A stretch of 64,000 nucleotides of DNA, from positions 1 to 64,000 of the forward strand of contig JAEKNN010000051.1 in assembly GCA_016464795.1 (NCBI GenBank), read 5' to 3'. Shown here piece by piece: positions 35,104 through 42,290 of this stretch. Origin of the DNA: Candidatus Amunia macphersoniae. Its GTDB lineage: Bacteria; Chloroflexota; Dormibacteria; Aeolococcales; Aeolococcaceae. The translations under genes and the position numbers were made by a program. The notes under the pieces are model-generated. The model was not told the origin of the DNA and searched no databases. It was given only the letters and a program-made list of their open reading frames with translations. Within the stretch, counting starts at the first letter, position 1, and each line of letters starts with the position of its first letter.

Positions 35104-35131
35104 ATGGTACCACTCTATGCGACAGTGTCAA
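35104..35131 (-). promoter_or_regulatory. Near-consensus promoter, leaderless
   Basis: Minus strand: TTGACA (35131-35126), a 16-nt spacer ending in TGG, then TACCAT (35109-35104). Full -35 consensus plus extended -10. The ATG at 35095 is 8 nt downstream of the -10, so the message is probably leaderless. Confidence 0.72.
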
Positions 35132-35309
35132 TATCACCTTTGGGACCAGCCTCAGGGTGCTGCTGCCGGAGCGAAGCCAGCCCCACCTGCGCAACTCATC
35201 TTTGTCCTTGAGCAGCCGGAACCCCACCACCAGAGTGATGCCGCTGCGCGTTCCCCCCGCTGGGCCTCGAACTAGTGTACGGCTGATATTGCTGATCACC
35301 CGCGGGCTT

Positions 35310-35339
35310 TTGACTGCGGGCAGGTCGCTTTGTTAGCCT
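35310..35339 (+). promoter_or_regulatory. Promoter of the LysM/CHAP gene
   Basis: TTGACT (35310-35315), an 18-nt spacer ending in TGT, then TAGCCT (35334-35339). Predicted start of transcription is near 35346, next to the TTG at 35349 and just before the GTG at 35355. Confidence 0.55.
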
Positions 35340-35348
35340 CGGCGCGGC

Positions 35349-36284
35349 TTGAACGTGGGGGGACGCTGGCCAGTTCGCCGCCAGGAAGAGGGGTTCGAGA
35401 TCCGCGGTAATCGACATCGACTCATTCGACATGCGTGGGTGCTGCTGGCAGCCGTGCTCGTGCCCGTGCTGGCCCCGCGCCCGGTGGCGCCGTTGACCGC
35501 GGTCAGCGCGCTGGCCCAGCCCAGCGGCGACATCATCCTCAGCGCCGTCATCGAGCGGCCGCCGAGTGTTCCCCCGATCGCTGCCCGGCCGGCACAGACG
35601 GTTGTGGTCAGCGGCGGCGAGACCGTCGAGAGCCTGGCGGCCGCCAACCACTCGGATGCGGCCGCCATCCGTTGGGCGAACGGCCTCACCGCCAACGCCC
35701 AACCCACCCTCGGCGCCACCCTGCTCCTGCCTCCGGGCCCAGGCGCCCTGGTGGTGGTGCTCCCCGGGGAACGCCCCAGCCATTTCGCGGTTCGGCTCGG
35801 CGTCGACCCCCGCGTGCTTCTCGATTACAACGCCCTCGCCAAGGACACCGCGCGCACCGCAGGCAGCTACCTGCAAGTGCCATTGAGCGCGGCGTCGAGC
35901 GGCGCCCTGGTCGGCCGATTCTTCTCCCTGGCACCCGGCGGGGTCCCGCTCATCGCGGAGGACCACGGCCCCGACACCTTCCCGTACGGACAGTGCACCT
36001 ACTACGCGGCCAGCCGCCGCGACGTGAAGTGGGGCGGCAATGCCTGGGCCTGGTTCGACAACGCCAACGGGATCCGCCCCGAGGGTCACACCCCCGTCGC
36101 CGGCGCCATCGTCGTCTTCCACTCCGGCTGGTTCGGTCATGTAGCGTTCGTGGAGAAGGCCAATTCGGATGGCAGCTTCGTGGTGGCCGAGATGAACTAC
36201 TACGGGACTGGCGGAGGCTGGGGGCGCGTGGACCACCGGACCATCGCTGCCAATGACAACGGGGTGACCGGGTTCATCTACTGA
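35349..36284 (+). CDS. Secreted LysM-like/CHAP-domain peptidoglycan amidase or peptidase
   Basis: Up to 311 aa. TTG at 35349 or GTG at 35355 fits the promoter, and the true start is uncertain. A signal peptide (VLLAAVLVPVLAP to SALA) is followed by two LysM-like segments (TVVVSGGETVESLAAANHSD and VVVLPGERPSHFAVRLGVDP) and a C-terminal CHAP domain. The CHAP Cys is in FPYGQCTYYAA and the His in GWFGHVAFVEK. Likely cuts cell-wall peptide cross-links during growth or division. Two unusual structured repeats follow the gene. Confidence 0.88.
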   Translation: MNVGGRWPVRRQEEGFEIRGNRHRLIRHAWVLLAAVLVPVLAPRPVAPLTAVSALAQPSGDIILSAVIERPPSVPPIAARPAQTVVVSGGETVESLAAANHSDAAAIRWANGLTANAQPTLGATLLLPPGPGALVVVLPGERPSHFAVRLGVDPRVLLDYNALAKDTARTAGSYLQVPLSAASSGALVGRFFSLAPGGVPLIAEDHGPDTFPYGQCTYYAASRRDVKWGGNAWAWFDNANGIRPEGHTPVAGAIVVFHSGWFGHVAFVEKANSDGSFVVAEMNYYGTGGGWGRVDHRTIAANDNGVTGFIY

Positions 36285-36305
36285 AGTCGCTTGTCAAGAG
36301 GCGCC

Positions 36306-36448
36306 GAGGGGAGGGAGGGGAGTGCCCCCTGCCGCTCGAACAGGGCTTCGCAGGTGTTGACGTCGCTGCGTTCTCGCCACTGGCGAGAACTCCGTTCCTT
36401 CACCTGCTGCAGAAAACTACGGCACGGGGCACTCCCCTCCCTCCCCTC
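36306..36448 (+). repeat. Structured repeat element, copy A (possible ncRNA)
   Basis: 143 nt. P1: a perfect 23-bp outer stem, 36306-36328 with 36426-36448, extended by 5 bp (36330-36334 with 36420-36424) after one mismatch. P2: GCAGGTG (36350-36356) with CACCTGC (36401-36407). P3: GTTCTCGCC (36370-36378) with GGCGAGAAC (36382-36390), closed by an ACT loop. Single-stranded segments CTCGAACAGGGCTTC, TTGACGTCGCTGC, TCCGTTCCTT and TGCAGAAAACTA recur almost unchanged in copy B. It lies 22 nt after the LysM/CHAP stop, in the same direction. No U-run follows, so it is not a standard terminator. Confidence 0.8.
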
Positions 36449-36619
36449 TCCTACCAAGCGCGTCGCTGAACCCCCGATCGCTGGCGGCTGCCATTCGCAA
36501 CGACCGGCGCTGGTTGCCACTGGGGAGATTCAGACGGCTCTCCTTTCGGCCATGAGCGTACATGTGCGAGGGGCCGTGCTCGCGGCAGCGGCCGGCGCGA
36601 CCGCTAGTGCCACAAGAGG
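36449..36619. other. Spacer between the two repeat elements
   Basis: 171 nt with no supported gene. Short GC-rich imperfect palindromes are present, but I see no promoter, ribosome site or convincing reading frame. Together with the two elements it fills a 489-nt gap between convergent genes, the longest non-coding stretch in the window. Confidence 0.6.
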
Positions 36620-36751
36620 GGGAGGTGACCCCTCGGCGGTCGGTAGATTCTGCAGCGGGCGAAGGATCGGAGAGCTCGCCGGTGGCGAGCTCGGAGGGAC
36701 GCCAACGCCCGCGAAGCGCTGCCCGAGCCGGCCGCCGAGGGGTCACCTCCC
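36620..36751 (-). repeat. Structured repeat element, copy B (possible ncRNA)
   Basis: 132 nt, homologous to copy A but on the minus strand. P1: 24 bp, 36751-36728 with 36643-36620, with one G-U pair. Its sequence is unrelated to the P1 of copy A. P2: GCGGGCG (36712-36706) with CGCCCGC (36661-36655). P3: GAGCTCGCC (36692-36684) with GGCGAGCTC (36680-36672), loop ACC. Joining segments are CTCGGGCAGCGCTTC, TTGGCGTCCCTCC, TCCGATCCTT and TGCAGAATCTA. It lies 22 nt after the stop of the response-regulator gene, in the same direction. Confidence 0.8.
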
Positions 36752-36773
36752 ACTCGACGGCCCGCCCTGGCGA

Positions 36774-37472
36774 TTACCCAGAGAACCGGTACCCGATCCC
36801 CGGCACAGAGTGGATGTACGTGGGCTTCTCTGCGTCCGGCTCGATCTTGCGGCGCAACCTGTACACGTGGGCGTCGACGGTCCGGGTCTCGATCTCCACC
36901 TCGTAGCCCCAGACGCGGCGGAGCAGCTCGCCGCGACTCATCACCTGGCCCGGACGCGAGGCGAGCAGGGCCAGCAGGTTGAACTCGGTGAGCGTCAGCA
37001 TCACCTCCTCGCCCTCGCGGAAGGCCTGGCGGCGGCCGAGGTCGATGGTCAGGCCGGGAAACTCGAAGCGGTCGCGCGGCTGCTCCTGGGAGGAGATCTC
37101 GCTGCGGCGCAGATGCGCACCGATGCGGGCCATGAGTTCGCGCACCTCGAAGGGCTTGGTGACGTAGTCGTCGGCACCGAGCTCCAGCCCCACGACCACG
37201 TCGATGGTGTCGGACTTGGCTGTGAGCATGATGATTGGTACGCGTGAACCCTCGGAGCGGAGACGCCGGCACACATCCAGGCCGCTCATCCCGGGCAGGT
37301 TGATGTCGAGGATGATCAGGTCGGGGTTCTGCTCGCGTGCAGCCGCCAGGCCTTCGACTCCGTTGCTTGCCTCGAGCATGGTGTGGTTCTGCGCGCTGCA
37401 GGCAAGCCGGACCACCTCACGGCTGGGGGCGTCGTCCTCGACGATGAGGATGGTCTTTCCGGCTCCGGTCAT
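36774..37472 (-). CDS. OmpR/PhoB-family response regulator
   Basis: 232 aa. The receiver domain (residues 7-120) has acidic pocket VEDD, phospho-acceptor Asp56 in LIILDINLPG, Thr in MLTAKS and Lys in YVTKPFE. The C-terminal winged-helix Trans_reg_C domain (about 135-230) has LTLTEFNLLALLA and RTVDAHVYRLRRKIE. Binds DNA when phosphorylated. Its ATG overlaps the stop of the hybrid kinase by 4 nt, so the kinase is its likely partner. Targets unknown. Confidence 0.93.
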   Translation of the reverse strand: MTGAGKTILIVEDDAPSREVVRLACSAQNHTMLEASNGVEGLAAAREQNPDLIILDINLPGMSGLDVCRRLRSEGSRVPIIMLTAKSDTIDVVVGLELGADDYVTKPFEVRELMARIGAHLRRSEISSQEQPRDRFEFPGLTIDLGRRQAFREGEEVMLTLTEFNLLALLASRPGQVMSRGELLRRVWGYEVEIETRTVDAHVYRLRRKIEPDAEKPTYIHSVPGIGYRFSG

Positions 37473-39127
37473 GAGGCTTCGGTCTCCAAGTACGTGGCGA
37501 CGCGCTGCACGAAGCTCGCCACCTCGATCGGCTTTGAGATGTATCCCGAGCAGCCGGCGGCGAGGGCTTCCTGCTCGTTGCCCTTCATGGCGTTGGCGGT
37601 GAGCGCGACGACGGGGACGGATGCTGTGCGCGGATCGGACTTGAGCATCCTGGTGACAGTGAGGCCATCGATGCCCGGGAGCTCGATGTCCATCAGCACG
37701 AGATCGTAGATGGAACTCCGCGCCTTGTGCAGACCCTCGTTGCCGTCGACAGCGATGTCCACCTCGAAGCCGTTGCCGGTGAGGACCATGGTCGCCAATT
37801 CGCGATTGCTGCGGTTGTCCTCGACCAGGAGGATGCGGTTGTGGCGGTGGCCGTTGCTGGTCACCAGGCCGGCCAGCGGCAGCCGGAATGAGAACACAGA
37901 GCCGGTGCCGGGGTCACTGGTGAGAAACATTCTGCCGCCGTGCAACTCCACGATGCGGCGTGTCAGCGAGAGTCCGAGGCCGGTGCCCTCGACCTGCCTG
38001 GTGGTGGCGCTGTCGACCTGGTAGAACTCGTCGAAGATCCGCTCGTGGTGCTCGTGCGGGATGCCGACTCCCGTGTCTCCAACGTCCACGCACAACGTCT
38101 CACTGTCCTGGGCTCGCGCTGTCACCCACACCTTGCCGCCCTGACCGGTGAACTTGATGGCGTTGCTCAGCAGGTTGTAGAGAACCTGCTTGAACTTGCT
38201 CTTGTCGGCACGAACGGCGAGCAACTCGGGCTCCACGTCGATGGTCAGCTCGATGTCGCGGCGCTCACTCAGCGAGCGGATGACGTTGTGCACCTCGCGG
38301 ACGGCGTTGTTGACGTAGAAATCGTCGTAGCTGAGCTCCATCCGACCGGCCTCGATCTTGCTGAGGTCGAGCACATCGTTGACCAGCTCGAGCAGGTGCT
38401 TTCCTGAGGTATGGATGTTCTCGAGGCACTCGTGTCGCTGCTCCTCGTCGAGCGCCACCAGGTTGTCCTTGAGGATCTCGCTGAAACCGAGGATGGCGTT
38501 GAGCGGAGTGCGCAACTCGTGGCTCATGTTGGCGAGGAACTCGCTCTTGAGCCGCGAGATCTCGTTGATCTGCGCATAGCTCCGCTCCAGCTCGCGCTTC
38601 TGCTCGGCGATCTGTGCAAGTTGCACGGTCTGCCTGGCATGCAGCCGTGCATTGTCGATCGAGATCGCTGCCTGGTTGGCGATGACCTGCATGAGCGCCT
38701 GCTCGACAGTGGTGAAGGGACGCACCTCACGGCGCGCCATGGTCAGCGCTCCCACAAGTCGTTGGGGCGACTGCAGTGGCATCACCAGACAGGACCGGGG
38801 TGCGTGCGCCATGGGCAGGTTCTTGAAGCGGCTGTCCTTGGTCGCGTCGACCACTGACACGACCTTGCGGCGCTGCGATGCCCACCCCACGATGCCCTCA
38901 CCGAGCTCGAAGGTGGCGACTTGGGCAACCGACTCGGTGAACGGAAAGGTGGCGATCGCGCTCAGGCTCTTGCCGTCGTCGTCGATCAGGAAGACCGTCG
39001 CCGCGTCGCAGGCGACCAAGTCGGAGGCGGCCTTGAGCATGAAGTCGATGGTCTCTTTCAGCTCCAGGCTGGATGTGAAGAGATTGCCGACCTGGCCGAG
39101 GAGATCGACAATGACCTTGTCGTCCAT
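37469..39127 (-). CDS. Hybrid sensor histidine kinase (GAF-HisKA-HATPase-REC)
   Basis: 552 aa from the ATG at 39127, 9 nt after TATACT (leaderless-type). GAF domain at about 18-165, a short coiled coil, then HisKA with phospho-His203 in NMSHELRTPLN. The HATPase domain has NLLSNAIKFT, DTGVGI and GTGLGLSL. The receiver domain is at about 428-548 with Asp480 in LVLMDIELPG. No membrane segment, so it senses a cytoplasmic ligand or redox state through GAF. Phosphate may pass His203 to Asp480 and also to the adjacent OmpR-type regulator. Confidence 0.93.
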   Translation of the reverse strand: MDDKVIVDLLGQVGNLFTSSLELKETIDFMLKAASDLVACDAATVFLIDDDGKSLSAIATFPFTESVAQVATFELGEGIVGWASQRRKVVSVVDATKDSRFKNLPMAHAPRSCLVMPLQSPQRLVGALTMARREVRPFTTVEQALMQVIANQAAISIDNARLHARQTVQLAQIAEQKRELERSYAQINEISRLKSEFLANMSHELRTPLNAILGFSEILKDNLVALDEEQRHECLENIHTSGKHLLELVNDVLDLSKIEAGRMELSYDDFYVNNAVREVHNVIRSLSERRDIELTIDVEPELLAVRADKSKFKQVLYNLLSNAIKFTGQGGKVWVTARAQDSETLCVDVGDTGVGIPHEHHERIFDEFYQVDSATTRQVEGTGLGLSLTRRIVELHGGRMFLTSDPGTGSVFSFRLPLAGLVTSNGHRHNRILLVEDNRSNRELATMVLTGNGFEVDIAVDGNEGLHKARSSIYDLVLMDIELPGIDGLTVTRMLKSDPRTASVPVVALTANAMKGNEQEALAAGCSGYISKPIEVASFVQRVATYLETEAS

Positions 39128-39136
39128 CGCCGGGCG

Positions 39137-39142
39137 AGTATA
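39137..39142 (-). promoter_or_regulatory. -10 box (TATACT) for kinase/regulator operon
   Basis: TATACT on the minus strand ends 9 nt before the ATG at 39127, in the 97-nt gap after etfA. The -35 (GTCTGT at 17 nt) is weak. Confidence 0.42.
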
Positions 39143-39224
39143 CCGGCGCCTCAGCGATAACAGACCACTTTCGCGCATTTCAGCGACCGCCAACATGCCA
39201 TCCAGGACCGGCGGCTGCGTTAGA

Positions 39225-40199
39225 TCAGCCCTTGCGTGCCTTGATCTGCTCGATCACCTGGGGAAGGATTTTCATCGCGTCACCGACGACACCGAGGTCA
39301 GCGAGCTTGAAGATCGGGGCGTCTGCGTCGCGATTGATGGCTACGATCGTCTTGGCTCCCTTCATGCCGACGGTGTGCTGCATGGCTCCGCTGATGCCGA
39401 CGGCGATGTAGATTGCGGGCTTGACCGTCTTGCCGGTCTGTCCCACCTGCATCGAGTAGGGCACCCAGCCGGCGTCGACCACGGCGCGGCTGGCCCCCAC
39501 GGCGCCGCCGACGAGCGAGGCAAGCTGCTCGAGCACCTCGAAGTTCTTGGGCTCACCAAGACCGCGGCCCCCGCTGATCACCACCGGCGCCTCCTCGAGC
39601 TTGGGACCCGAGCTGGCCTCGCTGCGCCGCTCGATCAACTTGGCACCGCGGTGCTTGTCGTCGATGCTGGCCGAAACTGCGCTGACTGTCGCCGGGCCGC
39701 CCCCGCCGCTCTCCGCAGCGAATGACTTCGGCCGCACCAACACGATCGCCGGCTTGCGGTCCTCGAACACCGTGGTCACGTTCCGCGTCGCACCGAAGAT
39801 CGATGTCCCCACCGACACCTGGCCGTTGGCGCTGAGCTCCAGGCCGTTGCCGATAACCGGGACATCCAGCTTGGCGGCAAGGCGCCCGGCGACGTCGCGG
39901 CCAAGGTACGTCGACGCAAAGAGGATGAGGTCGGGGTGATGCTGCTCGGCCAAGACCGCCATGGCGTCCGCCGCCGGACCGCCGAGGAGAAGCTCCCCGT
40001 AAGCGGCGTCGGTTCCAGCATGCAGGGTGGTGGCGCCGTACTCGCCCAGCAGAGCGGCGGCCGATTCCGCCTGCGGGGAGAAGGCCACAGCCTCGACCGT
40101 GCCCCCGAGCGAGCGGGCCTTGGTGAGCAGCTCCAGCGCGGCCCCCACCGGCGTGCCGTCGACGATGTCGGCGAAGACCCAGGTCTTTGCAACAGCCAT
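39225..40199 (-). CDS. etfA: Electron transfer flavoprotein, alpha subunit
   Basis: 324 aa. The C-terminal FAD domain is clear: ISGGRGLGEPKNF, AVVDAGWVPYSMQVGQTGKT, YIAVGISGAMQHTVGM and AINRDADAPIF. Accepts electrons from acyl-CoA dehydrogenases and passes them to the quinone pool. Begins 3 nt after etfB. Confidence 0.95.
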   Translation of the reverse strand: MAVAKTWVFADIVDGTPVGAALELLTKARSLGGTVEAVAFSPQAESAAALLGEYGATTLHAGTDAAYGELLLGGPAADAMAVLAEQHHPDLILFASTYLGRDVAGRLAAKLDVPVIGNGLELSANGQVSVGTSIFGATRNVTTVFEDRKPAIVLVRPKSFAAESGGGGPATVSAVSASIDDKHRGAKLIERRSEASSGPKLEEAPVVISGGRGLGEPKNFEVLEQLASLVGGAVGASRAVVDAGWVPYSMQVGQTGKTVKPAIYIAVGISGAMQHTVGMKGAKTIVAINRDADAPIFKLADLGVVGDAMKILPQVIEQIKARKG

Positions 40200-40202
40200 C
40201 TC

Positions 40203-40973
40203 TCAAATCACCTTCTTGTCGGCCAGGAAGTCGACGATGCGCTTGGCGGCCTCACCCTCGTCCTTGATGATCTCGCCGGCTGCGCGCTCGGGCGCAGAGT
40301 CGATGGCGGTGATCCTCTGGCCGGTGGAGGCCCCGCCCACGTCCTCCAGGTTGAGGTCGGCCGGCCCCGGACGGTCCAGCGGCTTCTGCTTGGCCCCCAT
40401 GATCCCCTTGAGCGACGGGTATCGGGGCTCGTTGACGCCTGCGGTGACGCTGAGCACCACGGGAAGTGTGGCCTCGACCACCTCGATGCCGGTTTCCGTC
40501 TGCCGCTGCGCAGTGAGCTTGTCACCTTCGACCGACACCGATTTCGCGAAGGTGACGGCCGGGATGTCGAGAAGGCCCGCGATCATCTGCGGCACGACGC
40601 CGGTGTAGCCGTCGGTCGACTCGGTGGCGGTGATGACGACATCGAAGTCCTGCTTGCGAATCGCGGCCGCGAGCACCTTGGCAGTGGTCAGAGCATCGGA
40701 ACCGCGGAGCGAGTCGTCGCTGATCAGCACCCCCTTGGCGGCGCCCATGGCCAGCGCCTTGCGCACCGCGTCGAGGCCGCGCTCCGGACCCATGCTGACC
40801 ACCGTCACCTGACCGCCGTGCTTCTCGACGAGCTGAAGGCCGGCCTCAACGCCGAACTCGTCACCGGGGTCGAGCACCAGCTCGCCGTCCCGCTTGAGGA
40901 GATGAGTCGATGGATCGAGCTGGCCCGGGGAGTTGGGATCCGGAACCTGCTTGATGCAGACGACGACATTCAT
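40203..40973 (-). CDS. etfB: Electron transfer flavoprotein, beta subunit
   Basis: 256 aa with VVVCIKQVPDP at the N-terminus, the beta-ETF signature region (VEATLPVVLSVTAGVNEPRYPSLKGIM) and an AMP-binding segment (DGYTGVVPQMIAGLL). Forms the AMP/FAD heterodimer with EtfA. Ribosome site GGAG lies 6 nt before the ATG, so this operon is leadered. Confidence 0.95.
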   Translation of the reverse strand: MNVVVCIKQVPDPNSPGQLDPSTHLLKRDGELVLDPGDEFGVEAGLQLVEKHGGQVTVVSMGPERGLDAVRKALAMGAAKGVLISDDSLRGSDALTTAKVLAAAIRKQDFDVVITATESTDGYTGVVPQMIAGLLDIPAVTFAKSVSVEGDKLTAQRQTETGIEVVEATLPVVLSVTAGVNEPRYPSLKGIMGAKQKPLDRPGPADLNLEDVGGASTGQRITAIDSAPERAAGEIIKDEGEAAKRIVDFLADKKVI

Positions 40974-41151
40974 TGGGGACTCCTGGGTGTCACGATCGGG
41001 GCGAGCCGTCGGTGACTCTACCCCACCCTTTCCGCGCCTCGATTCGCGGCTTCTCAGTGACTGCTCAGCCGTTCACCCGGGCTGCGGGTGGAGAATGGTG
41101 AGCAACCGACCGGCATACCAACAGACGGGACCACCCAGATTGTTCAGCTTC

Positions 41152-41742
41152 ATGCGTGCTGCCGCCCGCTGGGTTGGCCACCACACCCTGCCCGCCGCAG
41201 CCGCAACCGTCTTGGCGGTCGGTGCCGCCGGCGGAGGCATCGGGTACTCCATCGCCGGCCAGCACGCAGCGGCGGCGGTCGCGGCCTCGACCGGGCCGGC
41301 GACTCAGCCCTCCGGGGGGAACGGAAAGGCCGGCTCTGGCACCAGGGCCACCCGCGGTGAGGCGCTGATCCAGAAGGCGCTGGCCAGGCTGGCGACCGAG
41401 ACCGGCCAGTCGGTGGCGTCGATCCGGGCCCAGCTCGCCGCCGGCAAGTCTGTCGACGCCATCGCCGGCCCCAAAGCGCCCGCAATCGAAACCGACATCC
41501 TCGGCCAGCTCACCAAGCTGGGTGACCGGGCGGTCAAGGCGGGGAAGATCACGGCCACCCAAGAAACCACCTACCTGGCGATGGCCAAGACCAGGGTTGA
41601 GGCGCTCATGGCAGAGCCCGGAACGCAGTTGATGCAGGACCTCCAGAGGTTCCTCCACGACGTCAGCGCCCACGGCTTGGGCCACGCCGGCCACCAGGCG
41701 ACCGCCCCGCCGGCAGCACCGTCCGCGACGCCGGCGGCCTGA
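41152..41742 (+). CDS. Exported Ala-rich helical protein
   Basis: 196 aa from the ATG at 41152. ATG at 41095 would add an unlikely extension. An N-terminal signal or anchor (LPAAAATVLAVGAAGGGIGYSIAG) is followed by a Gly/Thr-rich linker and helices (ALIQKALARLATETGQS, IRAQLAAGKSVDAIAG, DILGQLTKLGDRAV), ending in an Ala/Pro tail. The IRAQLAAGKS segment resembles repeat units of short exported helical proteins in actinobacteria. Function unknown. Confidence 0.62.
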   Translation: MRAAARWVGHHTLPAAAATVLAVGAAGGGIGYSIAGQHAAAAVAASTGPATQPSGGNGKAGSGTRATRGEALIQKALARLATETGQSVASIRAQLAAGKSVDAIAGPKAPAIETDILGQLTKLGDRAVKAGKITATQETTYLAMAKTRVEALMAEPGTQLMQDLQRFLHDVSAHGLGHAGHQATAPPAAPSATPAA

Positions 41743-41775
41743 CCGCGCCCTGTCCTGACGTTCGGGGATCACCGG

Positions 41776-41781
41776 TACACT
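41776..41781 (+). promoter_or_regulatory. -10 box (TACACT) for cyclophilin gene
   Basis: TACACT ends 6 nt before the ATG at 41788 with no ribosome site between. Leaderless-type start. Confidence 0.42.
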
Positions 41782-41787
41782 GCGGCG

Positions 41788-42264
41788 ATGCCCAACTCAT
41801 ACAAGCACGCCGAGCCGGTGACCGACCCCGCCAAGAAATACACAGCAACGATCAGCACCGACAAGGGCGAGATCGTGATGTCGCTCGACCCAGGCCGCGC
41901 TCCCAAGAGCGTCAACAACTTCGTCTTCCTCGCGCGCGAGGGTTTCTACGATGGCCTGACCTTCCACCGCGTGGTCGACGACTTCGTCATCCAGGCCGGC
42001 TGTCCAGAGGGCAGTGGCCGCGGTGGCCCGGGGTATCGCTGGGATGACGAGCCGGTTCAGGGGGAGTACATCGCCGGCGCGGTGGCGTGCGCCAACGCCG
42101 GGCCCAACACCAATGGCTCGCAGTTCTTCATCTGCACTGTCGACGGCCGCCACAAGCTGGCCAAGTCGTACAACCTCTTCGGGCAGGTGGTGAAGGGGAT
42201 GGAGGTGGTCGGACAGATCCGCCAGGGCGACGTGATGCGCTCGGTGGCGGTCACCGAGGCGTAA
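41788..42264 (+). CDS. Cyclophilin-type peptidyl-prolyl isomerase
   Basis: 158 aa single-domain cyclophilin without a signal peptide, so cytosolic. Conserved core: VNNFVFLAREGFYDGLTFHR (catalytic Arg at the end), then VIQAGCPEGSGRGGPGY and GSQFFICT. Catalyses cis-trans isomerisation at proline. Followed 26 nt later by the Mca-like gene, so the two may be co-transcribed. Confidence 0.93.
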   Translation: MPNSYKHAEPVTDPAKKYTATISTDKGEIVMSLDPGRAPKSVNNFVFLAREGFYDGLTFHRVVDDFVIQAGCPEGSGRGGPGYRWDDEPVQGEYIAGAVACANAGPNTNGSQFFICTVDGRHKLAKSYNLFGQVVKGMEVVGQIRQGDVMRSVAVTEA

Positions 42265-42290
42265 CGCCGGTGGCCGAGGAGCTGCGCCTC

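Noticed and set aside
36306..36751. Integron attC sites, retron msr-msd or a plain rho-independent terminator as explanation for the repeats
   Set aside because: No GTTRRRY/RYYYAAC core pair, no integrase or reverse transcriptase nearby, and no U-run; the conserved multi-helix core is too complex for a terminator.
36291..37247. Long plus-strand frame across the two structured elements and into the response regulator
   Set aside because: It reads through both inverted-repeat elements and then antisense to the regulator. The similar peptides it shows in A and, on the other strand, in B reflect nucleotide homology of the elements, not a protein.
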